Assembly: GCA_035771165.1 (NCBI GenBank)
Contig: JAWNZC010000014.1
Span: 682,001 to 746,000 of the forward strand
Direction of reading: 5' to 3'
From: Paragorgia papillata
Lineage: Eukaryota > Cnidaria > Anthozoa > Scleralcyonacea > Coralliidae
DNA: 64,000 nt
The number at the start of each line of letters is the position of its first letter. Within the stretch, counting starts at the first letter, position 1. The position numbers and the translations under genes are program-made. Below are positions 1-10,727 of the stretch, in pieces. Below the pieces are notes generated by a model, which saw nothing but the letters and a program-made list of their open reading frames with translations, was not told the DNA's origin and did no database searches.

Positions 1-387
1 GCAACTAGGGGGGGGGTTGGGGGGTTGCAACCCCTGCCCTTTTTAACCCCTGCCCTTTTTGTGCGACCTCTAATACTAGGTTAGACATTAGATAAACAGA
101 TAATTAATCGTGTTGTAGCACGCAATACAATTCTCCGCAATAATGCGAGACCAAAATAAACATTTCCGCAACTGAAAATACGAGAAAAGCGTCCTAAAAA
201 TGCAGGAAATGCCGTTTCAGAGACCTAAAATTCAAAAATTTTCCGGGGGACCATGCCCCCGGACCCCCCTAGAATCTCTGCTTCCCACACCACTGCCTTC
301 TAGTCCCAAATTGTTTAGAATACTGAACGACTTTGCCCTTTTTTTGCGTTCAACCCCTGCCCTCGAAATTTTCTAGTTGCGCCCCTG
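1..387. mobile_element. hAT-like MITE, left tip cut by window edge
   Basis: The right end reads CTAGTTGCGCCCCTG (373-387). Its reverse complement matches the window start, which lacks about the first seven bases of the left inverted repeat. CAGGGGCG-type termini are typical of non-autonomous hAT elements. A GC-rich internal motif near 240-272 (CCGGGGG-ACC-ATGCCCCCGG) recurs near 50380 and 60820. No coding capacity. It appears to be inserted in the 5S-like part of the following SINE. Confidence 0.6.
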
Positions 388-690
388 TTGGATGGGTGAC
401 CACTTGGGAATGACTCCTGTTCTCGAGCTTGGAACTCATGTGAGTAGAGTTTAGTTGGTCTCTCCTGTGCTTCGAGGGTTTTTCGCCGGGTTCTCCAGTT
501 TTCCTCCCTCCGTAAAACAACACCTACATCTTAGCTGTGATCTGTGGTCTGAACTGTGTCGTATGGCGGCTGCCTGGAGCGCCTTTGATATGCCTAGACA
601 CGACCACGTTGATCTGCGTCCTTCGTAATTCAGCCACTGGCTGAAAATAAGGATGATTAGCCCCCAGTCCTTTATCTTTTTTTACTTAGG
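388..690 (+). mobile_element. 5S rRNA-derived SINE, copy 1 (5' part missing)
   Basis: It begins with TTGGATGGGTGACCACTTGG, which matches the 3' half of metazoan 5S rRNA, and is then colinear for about 300 bp with the copy at 41395-41730. The shared body includes TTTTTCGCCGGGTTCTCC and GGCGGCTGCCTGGAGCGCC. The 5S-like head is the usual Pol III promoter source for SINE3-class elements. The upstream half was displaced by the adjoining hAT-like insertion and is outside the window. Confidence 0.7.
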
Positions 691-699
691 ATCTTTTTT

Positions 700-1590
700 A
701 TTATGATTTATCTAATTTCAATTTCGGGATTTTCAAAATACCATATGAGATTTTTAGAATCTTTAAAATTTATATTAAGTATTAAGATTTTCAAGAATTA
801 TCTAGGGATTTCCAAGAATTTCCAGATATTTTTAGAGGTTTCTATAGATTTTCAAGTATTTATCTATTACATAAAATATTTGCTCGCGAATAGCAATTTT
901 ATGCCTTCCGTCTTGTTAGTGTTTAAAAATAGGCGGATAGCATAATTAAAGTGTATTGAGAACATATGACTTTGAAGATAAGAAATACCTGAAATACCTC
1001 AGAGAAGCTGGAACATCGAGATAACGATTACGGAATGGTGTTATAACACACCCTATCACTATTTTCCTGTCATTCAGTTCACGGCTAAGTGAAGACATTA
1101 AAAAAATTATTTACCCGCCTCCTCCCCATACCTGCGTCCATAGATTTTAGTTATTATAGTATGTTGTTCTATGTTTTGGCGTTATCTGGCCCTCACCTGT
1201 ACTGGGCAAAACCATTTTAGCACATTTGTAAAATACATAGTTTATAATTTCTGTTTTCAAAGTTTTAATAAAGCGGCTAGGGGATTTTTACCCCTAGGCA
1301 GATTATCCCAAAACGTGTCAAAGTCATTATATTAATTCACCCAGTAAACGGAGCTCAGGAAATGCAACACGCAATGTATCGGAAGAATTATTTGTATTAG
1401 TAAATAATTATCGTACACGAGGGAAGGCATAAAATGTTTTTTTTTTGTTATTTTCACAGATTTTTGGAACTTGGGATCTGCAGGGATTTCCGGATTTTTT
1501 AAGGATTTTTAACAAGATTTTTGGGAGTAACACGCCCTTTGTCTAGTTTATTGTAATAGTGAATATTAGATCTCATTGCATAACTATTCT
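700..1590. other. AT-rich stretch without recognisable gene
   Basis: Contains direct low-complexity motifs (ATTTTCAAG/ATTTCCAAG variants at 715-860). Short open frames here (for example 703-945) have the composition of AT-rich noise and no domain that I recognise. Confidence 0.5.
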
Positions 1591-1594
1591 AGAT

Positions 1595-2079
1595 CTGGTC
1601 AAAAGATTCCAACCTAGCACTTAACACTAAGAAGACCAAGGCTATGTTGATTTCTACATCCCAGATGGCCCGGGTGCATTCCCTTGATACACGTGATCTT
1701 GGGCTGACGATCTCTGAAATACCCCTAGAGCGAGTTAGTGCAATACAAGCTTCTGGGAGTCCACCTAAGCGATCATCTGAAGTGGGACGAACACATCAGT
1801 CACTTGTTAAAGTCATGTTATGGCGTATTACGTACGCTACGCAAATTGAAGAACTTTGCGGATTTCAAGCTAAGGAAACAGTTAGTCGAGACTCTAATTC
1901 TTTCAAAGTTAGATTACTGTGATGTTGTTTTTCATCCTCTTCCGCAATATCTGTTAAAACGTCTGCAAATGTTACAGTTTGCTATTGCGAGTTTTGTAAC
2001 AGGGAAATATGTTAATGATACTGCTGTTATTATTAAGTTATGCTGGCTACCTGTCAAAGAAAGAAGAGAATTCTCCTTA
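1595..2079 (+). pseudogene. LINE (non-LTR) reverse transcriptase, C-terminal part
   Basis: This is the 3' end of a CR1/L2-like non-LTR retrotransposon ORF2. The first frame (about 1617-1740) gives NTKKTKAMLISTS. The next frame (1738-2079) gives LLGVHLSDHLKWDEHI and LVETLILSKLDYCDVVF, the conserved block downstream of the reverse transcriptase palm in this class. A frameshift near 1740 separates them. The catalytic RT motifs and the endonuclease are absent (5' truncation). The frame is interrupted at 2080 by another element and resumes near 2690. Non-functional. Confidence 0.75.
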
Positions 2080-2625
2080 CTTAAAACACGATCAAGTCGG
2101 TCTTCTTTGTTTTTTTGAGGGATTTATATCCCATAAATCCCTTATTATAAATTCATAGGGATTATATATATAAATCCCGGGGATTATAGGATGCCTGCTA
2201 CAACTATCTCGTATGGTAACGCCGGTAGCGCCCACATACGAGAAGGAGAGCAAGGGTTTGCTTTTCGCTCACATAGTTTACGAGAGGAAGGCAAACCAAT
2301 GAAAATCATCAAAATCTGTTTGTTGAGTCAGCACTTTATTACACTGAACGTTGAGCATAAAATGTGGGATTGATACTGCATCAATACGCATGCCCAATGC
2401 TGTAATGATATCTGCTACTAATTATTCATCTGACTAATTATTCAAAAAAAGCTTGTAGAAGTCTGTGTATGTGTTCAATGAACCTTTACGTACTTCTCAA
2501 GTTTGTTTAATAAACTGCCTTGGAGTCTATTATTTCATAAAATCCCGTTAACATTCGACATAACAATGTCCTTCGACACTCGGTAAAGGCTATTTTTTAG
2601 AAAACCTTCTTCAATCGTGTTTTAA
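2080..2625. mobile_element. Small inverted-repeat element inserted in the LINE
   Basis: The left end CTTAAAACACGATCAAG (2080-2096) is mirrored by CTTCAATCGTGTTTTAAG (2608-2625). The insertion splits the LINE C-terminus, whose homology resumes at 2690. The interior holds a short duplicated AAATCCC motif and no ORF of interest. Direct repeats flanking it are not clear. A short TCGGTATTC run follows at 2630-2660. Confidence 0.45.
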
Positions 2626-2679
2626 GTCTCGGTATTCTCGGTATTCTCGGTTCTCGGTATTTATCCTACACTTAAACAT

Positions 2680-3114
2680 GTTTTTAAAGCCATGAATTAT
2701 AATCTGTGGCCGTCCTACCTATCACTACAAGTTGTAAATAATTGTCGTAATCTTCGATCTAGTGCCTATACGAGACTTACTGTTCCCTTAGAAAAGGGAA
2801 CTTTTCAGGACTCAGCTGCTGCCCTTTTTAATACTCTCCCCACGAATATAACTGAATGCAAGAATTTTAATCAATTCTGCAAACTGACTAAAGCCTTCTT
2901 AAAAGACAGGATGTTGGATGTTAGCTGAGATTTTTGGATAATATCTTTTCAACATTAGCTAATATGGTTTTAATTTTTCTTACAACTGTCTTACCGTAAT
3001 TGTGATTTTATGTATATTTATATAATGTAGTTTTGTGTAATTTATTATCATATATTGTTGTTAGGTAGTTATGGCAGGTGAAGAGCCACCTGGTGGAAAT
3101 ACTGTCATTAAATC

Positions 3115-3171
<57 letters not shown>

Positions 3172-3175
3172 TATT
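2680..3175 (+). mobile_element. LINE 3' end with TTA tail
   Basis: The frame 2692-2928 (LWPSYLSLQVV, NLRSSAYTRLTVPL, FNTLPTNI) is the C-terminal tail typical of CR1/L2-like ORF2. It is followed by a 3' UTR (GAAGAGCCACCTGGTGGAAA) and a TTA microsatellite tail (3116-3171), the expected 3' terminus for such LINEs. The tail abuts the splice donor of ERG exon 6, which is encoded on the other strand. Confidence 0.75.
3116..3171. repeat. (TTA)n microsatellite
   Basis: About 18 TTA units. It forms the LINE tail and supplies an in-frame TAA just inside ERG intron 6 on the minus strand. Confidence 0.9.
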
Positions 3176-3182
3176 ATCTTAC

Positions 3183-3385
3183 GTTGGTAAACTCTTGAAG
3201 GCGATAGGAAACTTCAAGCTGTTCGAAGAATTTATGTCCATAAACAGGATAAGCTCGAAGACACTCTAGTAAGTCATCGTAATTAATGGAATGGATTTCT
3301 GCCAGAGAACGGACTATCAGATCTGCATTGGCTTTAGGGATATGGTGTAAGGATTTGTAATCGCAGCTAATAACATCACTTTTAC
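3183..3385 (-). CDS. Erg: ERG exon 6: end of cNBHD and following helices
   Basis: The acceptor TTTCTACTTCAG precedes base 3385. The translation starts [20 protein letters not shown] and ends SYRLQEFTN. It aligns without gaps to the ERG stretch from KND through DDLLEVL; 37 residues separate LG from LLE in both. Motif [11 protein letters not shown] is retained. The FGE of the canonical phosphate-binding cassette is replaced by VIS-C, as expected for a domain that no longer needs cyclic nucleotide. Donor GTAAGA (from 3182) is immediately followed by the LINE TTA tail. Reading through instead gives two more residues (VR) and a TAA stop at 3177-3175. Confidence 0.75.
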
Positions 3386-6300
3386 CTGAAGTAGAAATAG
3401 TTCAGAATAACATTAAACCCAGTCTCAGAGTGTTAGAAGAGTAACCAAACTTAAATAATGATTACGGTATACATAAATTAATTATAGTGGTATATTCTCT
3501 ATTTGTCTCTATTATTCTCATGTCACCAATGAGTGGATTTTAATCGATCATTTGCGCGCGATGAAGTTCGATGGTCTTGGGTGACTACAACTTTTGCCAG
3601 TCTTCTAGTACTAATAAAAGATTTAATATCATCGTGCAAACAGCTTATTAGCTAGGGTATGATTTAAAACTCTACAACATAGACCAACTGAACCATTCAA
3701 TACTTTTAATTAATACACACTGCCCTTATTTATCATATACAATTGCCTCGTTCTTCAGATAAAATTACCTGCCGTGATTAATACTTTATTACAAATAACG
3801 AACACATATAATTTGAACCTTCTGCTTTGCATGTGGAAATTCTGACTTGTATTTGTGTTTCTAAAGACATCACATCATTAACTGAAAGTGTATGGGTATT
3901 CTATAATTGCTTTGTTTCTTGTAAAAAGTTGATAAATAAGCTTACCCAGACACAAAATCGACTTTCCATCTCTCGTAATTTCAACAACTCCTGAAGCTAT
4001 GAAATATATTTCTTGAATTGGATCTCCCTGACGAATGATGCATTGATTAGGTAGGTAGTAAGAAGTGTGGAACTTCATTGCCAGTGAACGTAAGCAAGCT
4101 TTATCAGCTTCTTTGAATGCTGAAATTCCATTGAAGAGATCTTGACGCAAATAATAACAGACGTCATTTTGAAGAGTCTCGGGAAAACGCTCTAATACCT
4201 ACAAGAAATAATGTGCGATAAGTATACAAAGCCTGCATGGTGTTGGTATGGAGGTGGTGGTAGTAGTGGTGGTGGTAGTGGTGGTGGTAATGGTGGTGAT
4301 AGTAGTGGTGGTAATAGTGGTGGTAGTAGTGGTGGTGGTAGTGATGGTGGCAGCGGTAGTGGTGGTGGTAGTGGTAGTGGTGGTGGTAGTGGTAGTGGTG
4401 GTGGTAGTGGTGGTGGAAGTGGTGGTAGTAGTGGTGGTGGTATGGTGGTGGTAGTGGTAGTGGTGGTGGTTGCAGTGGTGGTGGTGGTGGTAGTGGTGGT
4501 GATAGTGGTGTGGTGGTGGTGGTAATGGTGGTGATAGAAAAACTGAATGTTTAATCAGGTAAATTGAATACAAACTCGTCCTGTTTTTTTGTCCGATCGA
4601 TTTTCTCGGTTTAACAGTTTATAATATCTTAAAGATTGTTGATAAAGTTGAGTAAATTAGTGACTCAAACTCTTGTTCTGAACTGTATTTTATGTGGACT
4701 TTATTGACATTTATTTATTTTATTCGTTGTAAATAATATGTGGAACTTAATGTATGTGGACTTTATTGACATCTATTTTTTAATTAATGCATTATAAAGT
4801 GTTTTCGTTTGTTTTGCTGTACAAGCTGTCGTTAAACTCAGAGAAAAACTCTGAGCTGCAGGCAGGACTCGAACCCACAACCTTCCGAATGCCAGCTGGA
4901 CGTTCTCTCTCATAATGGAACGTTTTTATTGAGAATGATCCGGATATAGAGGTGGAGATGTCACTGATCCCCATCTCACCACATGGCCACACTGTGGACT
5001 GTAGAAAGTCCGACCAAAAACTAAAAAAGAAGACTGGATCTTTCATGGTGACAACGAAATCATATACCACCCACACCACCATCGTATCAACCTCAAACCA
5101 GCCACAGTTCATCATTTGCCATCAACTACCAACTCTCATCCCGAATCCCCCACCAACACCACTCACTAGTCATTGCTCATCCTTTAACACCCAACACCAC
5201 GTCGTCAGCAACACATTTATGCCAATGCTGTCGTGGTCCACAGCCGTGCCAAGTTACTACCACTTATCGAAATATAGTAAGGTTAGATATACTGCCGAAA
5301 CAGAGAACGTAGGAATCTAACTTTTCGAGCGAAGGCCCTTCGTCAGAGAGAAACGTAAATAGCGTCATTCCTCACCACGACGGTCTGGAAGCTTTGAAGT
5401 TTTTCTTTGATCAACGCACCGTTTTGGAACCATCCACCACTACATTACTTCGCTTGGCAGAACTTGTACTCACCCTCAACAATTTTTCATTTGATGATGA
5501 ACATTACCAACAGATTGGTGGAGTAGCAATGGGTACCAAAATGGGCCCTAGCTACGCAAACTTATTTGTTGGTTATGTTGAAAAACAAATCTTTGAACGA
5601 TACACTGGACCCTTTTCTGATCTCTTTAAGAGATACATAGATGATTGTTTTGGAACAGCATCGTGCTCACGTGTGAATTTAGAGAGATTAATAAATGATT
5701 TCTTATGTTAATTATAATTATAAGTGATAACTTATGTTAATGATTTCCATCCAGCGCTCAAATTCACATGGGAAATCAGTGAAACCTGTGTGTCGTTCCT
5801 GGATATCTTGGTATCGATTAGTGATAATGCGCTCACGACTTCTGTCTCTTATAAGCCGACCGATTCACATAGTTACCTTTTATTTTCATCCTCTCATCTC
5901 AAACACACTAAACAATCCATTCCATACTCTCAATTTCTGCGACTTCGCCGCCTATGCAGTGATGACAGAGACTTTGAGACAAAATGTTTGAAAATGAAAT
6001 CCTTTTTTGTCCAGCGTGGCTATCCTACCCACCTGTTAGACACTGCTATTAACAAAGCATCTAGTATTCCACATCCTGACACTTTAAAACAACTTTTAGA
6101 AAGAGTTTCTGATAATAAAATACCATTAGTTCTCACATTTCATCCTTTCAACTACAAAGTTAAGGATATCATTAGCCACAATTTTCTGAAACGTCAGCTA
6201 TTTTCACCGATAACCCTTTAATCTCTTTTCGGCGTAATAAAAATATTCGTGATGGTTTAGTGCATGGTGCCCTTAGAAAAAATCTACTGGCACCAGCGGG

Positions 6301-9300
6301 TACCTTTTCTTGTTCCCGTACCCGTTGTTACACGTGTTCCTTTCTTAGCTCCGCTACATGTATTTTGGGACCTAAATATAATTTTGTTATTCAGCATAAT
6401 TTTACTTGCATCTCTTCCAACATCATTTACTGTATTTCTTGCAATAAATGTTGCATGCTTTACATCGGTGAAACTGGCAGACGTTTATCTGACAGGTTTG
6501 CTGAACATCTTCGTTCCGTGAGGAACAATGATGTTGACAAGCCTGTTGCCCGACATTTTAATAGTGCCAACCATTGTATTTCAGACATGAAAGTTTGGGC
6601 CATCTCACCCACTTCTGGCGGTAATGTCAGCCGCAAAAGACTAGAAAAGCGTCTCATTTTCAAAATTGGTACCATTCATCCTCGCGGACTCAACGAACGT
6701 TTTTTTTTTATTTAACACCTCTGATATTATATGTATGTATATATGTGTGTATGTATGTATGTATATATATATCCATCAAATCGCCAACTTTCGCGGCTCA
6801 AGCTAGCGAAACAAAATCTTTGTCAGAAAAATTGGTTTACAAATGACCGAAAAAGGAAAGCTAAGAAGAGATGTTGCAGTGGGATGAACCAAACAATATT
6901 AAACACGACTAGAAACCATTGAAAAAGCATGAAAAATTGCTATAAAGATCGGAAAAGATGCCGCCAAATGTGACTGAAAAAACAAAAAGATGTTTCTTCG
7001 TGTGTCTGTTCAAAGCCAGCAAAAGACTTATGCACTGATATATCTTGGCTCGAGAGAGAACAGTGAATTGAAAGGAACATCAACACAAACAGCTTTTCAC
7101 ATTTTGAAGAGAATTGATTGCTTTTTGCTAAGAACCGAACGAGAAAACCACGGAAACCAAACGCCGTAGCCCATATGGCAGTGTTTGCAGCATCTGAGAA
7201 GAGCCAAAAGAAAATTTATCGGTAAGCAGTGATTCGTATTTAACTTACCAGCTTTCTTTAGCTGATTAGAATCGGTATATATCCAAAACCTTCTCAGTAT
7301 TAAACTCAGTTAAAACAGCAAAAATCTTGTCAAATAATATACATTTTCTCAGGCGTTTTTTCCATGGTTCGAGTGAAACTTTGCATTATAGTTCTTCCCT
7401 GGTTAGTTTTTCCTCTCTTATACCTATAGTTTTCAGGCTGTTACCTACGTTTTTTTTCTGTTCTGATGTTTTTCAACATTATATTTGGAACATGAGGAAT
7501 CATATTCAAACGGTTTAATTGCACCTTGACATAAAGCGTCTGTAATTATTATTTGTTTTTGTTATCAGTTTCTGGTGCTATTAGGTCGTGACACAAGTTT
7601 TTCCTCAGCCACAGAGCCACTGCTTTCTTATTTTGGAATAAAACATTGCTTTGGAAATTGGTCAATAATAGAAAAACTACATTCATAAAAGTGATAAGAC
7701 AGGGTGTAAAGGAGGGCAGGGGTTTATATTTGTATACAAAAACAGTTTAATCGGGGAGGGGGGTTATTTATGTATATTTAACGTATTAAAAACGGGCGAG
7801 GGGTTGTTGCGTTTATGTATTTCTAGTCTATTTTTACTCTCACTCATCCTTTTTACACCCCCTCCTTTTTACTCATCGACGGTATGAATAGCAAATGTCT
7901 TTCGCATCTCATCATCTATTTGTTATTGTTATTTTGCTTTGATTGGCTAATTTTTCGCATCTCATTATCAATTTGTTATTGTCATTTTTATCAGATTGGC
8001 TTATTTTTGGTCACATTATTACCTTTCGTATATAAGCTCATTGTTTGTTTACACTCTTTACGTTTCTCTCTGACGAAGGGCCTTCGCTCGAAACGTTAGA
8101 TTCCTACGTTCTCTGTTTCGGCAGTATATCTAACCTTACTATATTTCGATTGTTGTTTCTACATTGCCTACGCAGCACGCTACTTTTATTTTACTACCAC
8201 TTATCCAGTCGCCACAAGTACCACATTCACCACTACCATTACATCAGCTACGGCCACTTCATCTGCCAAATTTACTTCTCCAAAAAGCCATGCCACCATT
8301 ACCACCCAACCACTACAGCCTCCAGTTCCACCTACCATCACATCCACTCCAGTACCAAGTTAGCATCCACTTTCACCACAGCAACACCCACCACCAACAT
8401 GATGACCCAAACAGGCTTTGAAGAACTCTTAACTCTTTATCGTGCTAAAGCTAACGATCATTTCCACATTGCCACTACACTTCACAAACCCAAAACAAAT
8501 CACACCGTGCCAGTCAACCTCCAAATCCATGTGCAACCCTGGCTCTAGTTGTCCCAGCAGCATAAAAAGCCACGAGACACTGGAATCTCGCAATGGACAA
8601 CCACTTTCATTGACACCATCATTTCCCACCATAAGCCGGAGCATATAGAGAAAGTAGATCAACAAATCCTGCAACTTTTCTCCATTCTCCTCGCCATTTC
8701 ACCCGAAGTCGCTACCGCATGCACTCATGAATGTGGCCTCGTTACCCAAAAGTGTGAAATGATCCTGTCTATAGACCATATTCATAAATGGCTGTGGAAT
8801 TAATTTTCCTGTATGTGCATATAAATTAGCCCCTCTGAACTCGTTTTCATGTTAAAGATTCGCGAAATTCAAAAGAATCTTTACTCTAAAACGAGGTCAG
8901 AGAGGCTAATTTATATGCACATAAAAGGATTTTAAGTCGTCGGCCATTTATGTATAAGGTCTATTACATTTGTGTTACATTGATGGTGATACAACATAAA
9001 ACGTGAGTTTGCTTGTTCGTAGATATTGTTAGGTAAAACCTCTTAACGCGCGCGTGGTGATAAAATGTTAAATACGGCCTTATAGATAACGTGCACGAGT
9101 TGTCTAATTGTTTTAGTATATAAACGAACTGGTCGAAGAAAACATGATTCTAAAGAAACTAAAACCTCGCTAGTAGCAAAACGCAATGTTCCATTATTTT
9201 GCATTATTTTGCAACTAGTGGTCTATCACCAATAGACAGTGAGTAGCTCAGTCAATCAAAATAGATGCAGGATTTATAATAGTCCATAATTAGTTGGTTT

Positions 9301-9819
9301 ATACTAATAAGTAATAATAATATTATAAATTGAAATCTAAAATCTAGTAGATCTGTAATTGTGTGTACAGTAAGTACATGTATATGTGTATATGTTATTA
9401 TTTTGCCAACATCAGTAAAAAGTGCTACAATGTCATGTATATATGTATTTATAAAATAAGGTGTCCTCTACGCACGCTCTGATTGGCTGGGCTCCGTGCA
9501 TTTATAAGAGTATGAAGATCATGAATGACGTAAATGGCGTGGAATGGCGTCACCTGGCGGGAAAAGCTAGCGAACTTTCAAAACTATCCCACTTTCAGTT
9601 TGTTGATTTTTCTTCATATTTTGTAAAACAAATAAAACATACCGCTCCTGTGCATAATTATGTACTCTTATAAAGGTGCATTTGACGTGATTTGAACACG
9701 AAAGAAGTGTAAAGACACCCAGCTGTTACGTCGTGCTTCTACTCAATTTCTTTCGTATTCAAATGACGTCAAACGTGCCTTTATAAGAGTACACATGCAC
9801 GAACTTTATGTTTTATTTG

Positions 9820-9878
<59 letters not shown>

Positions 9879-10696
9879 TGAGTTTTGGTTCACGAAATGT
9901 CAGAGAGTGCTCAATACCATATATAGATAGAGCAAAATACAAAGTATGAAGTATAGTTTTACCTTAAAGTCTTCGCTACCAGAGGTTTCACCCTAAACGG
10001 GATCATCAGGCGACTGAAAAATATCGGTTAGTGGGCTGCTTAAATGCGTTAGTTGGGGCGTGGGTGTGGGCGTCGAAACGTCCGGCGCATTCATTTGGAG
10101 CGTGAGCTATAGTTGCATGAACAACGTCAAGTCTATTATCACGAAACATAATTCACGCACAATCAGGAAAAGCAAGCCACGAAGCATAGTTACAAGCAGT
10201 TGCAATTGCAGGATTAAGGACAATTGCCCCCTACGTGGGCAATGCATGACAAACAACATAGTATACAAGGCATCTATTTCCATAAGCAACACGAACATCA
10301 CTAAGCAATACATTGGCATGACAGCAAGTACATTTAAAGAGCGATATCGTAACCATACTAAATCTTTCCAGAATAAAAAGTATTCAAATGAGACGGAACT
10401 TTCGAAATACATTTGGAATCTAAAAGAAAAAAACCCAAGTTTCGACATAACCTGGTCTATACTAAAACACTCAATTTCTTACACGTGAGGATCACATGTC
10501 GGCACAAAAATAGATTTCGGATCAACAACCTAAATAATCAAAGGAATGCGCGCAACGTTTCGACGCCCACACCCACGCCCCAACTAACGCATTTAAGCAG
10601 CCCACTAACCGATATTTTTCAGTCGCCTGATGATCCCGTTTAGGGTGAAACCTCTGGTAGCGAAGACTTTAAGGTAAAACTATGCTTCATACTTTG

Positions 10697-10727
<31 letters not shown>

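Larger units (their letters stand above)
5268..8149 (+). mobile_element. Penelope-like element 1 with inverted terminal repeats
   Basis: A 92-bp repeat at 5268-5359 (inverted) and 8058-8149 (forward) differs at one base. It contains the palindrome CGAAGGGCCTTCG. Between them are reverse transcriptase and GIY-YIG endonuclease fragments on plus (5394-6715), then 1.3 kb with no recognisable ORF. PLEs are known for terminal repeats in direct or inverted arrangement. The element is 5' truncated: the RT N-terminus is missing. Confidence 0.7.
9937..10700 (+). mobile_element. Penelope-like element 2, hammerhead-bearing inverted termini
   Basis: About 140-bp inverted repeats (9937-10079 and 10553-10700) are almost identical and enclose a GIY-YIG fragment. 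Each arm carries a complete hammerhead ribozyme. Both ends merge into TA repeats, the likely target. It has the same left-inverted, right-forward terminal layout as PLE 1. The element is severely 5' truncated: no RT. Confidence 0.8.

Noticed and set aside
4199..4573. Long Gly-, Val- or Thr/His-rich open frames on both strands
   Set aside because: They are translations of the GGT/ACC trinucleotide array, with no non-repeat domain.
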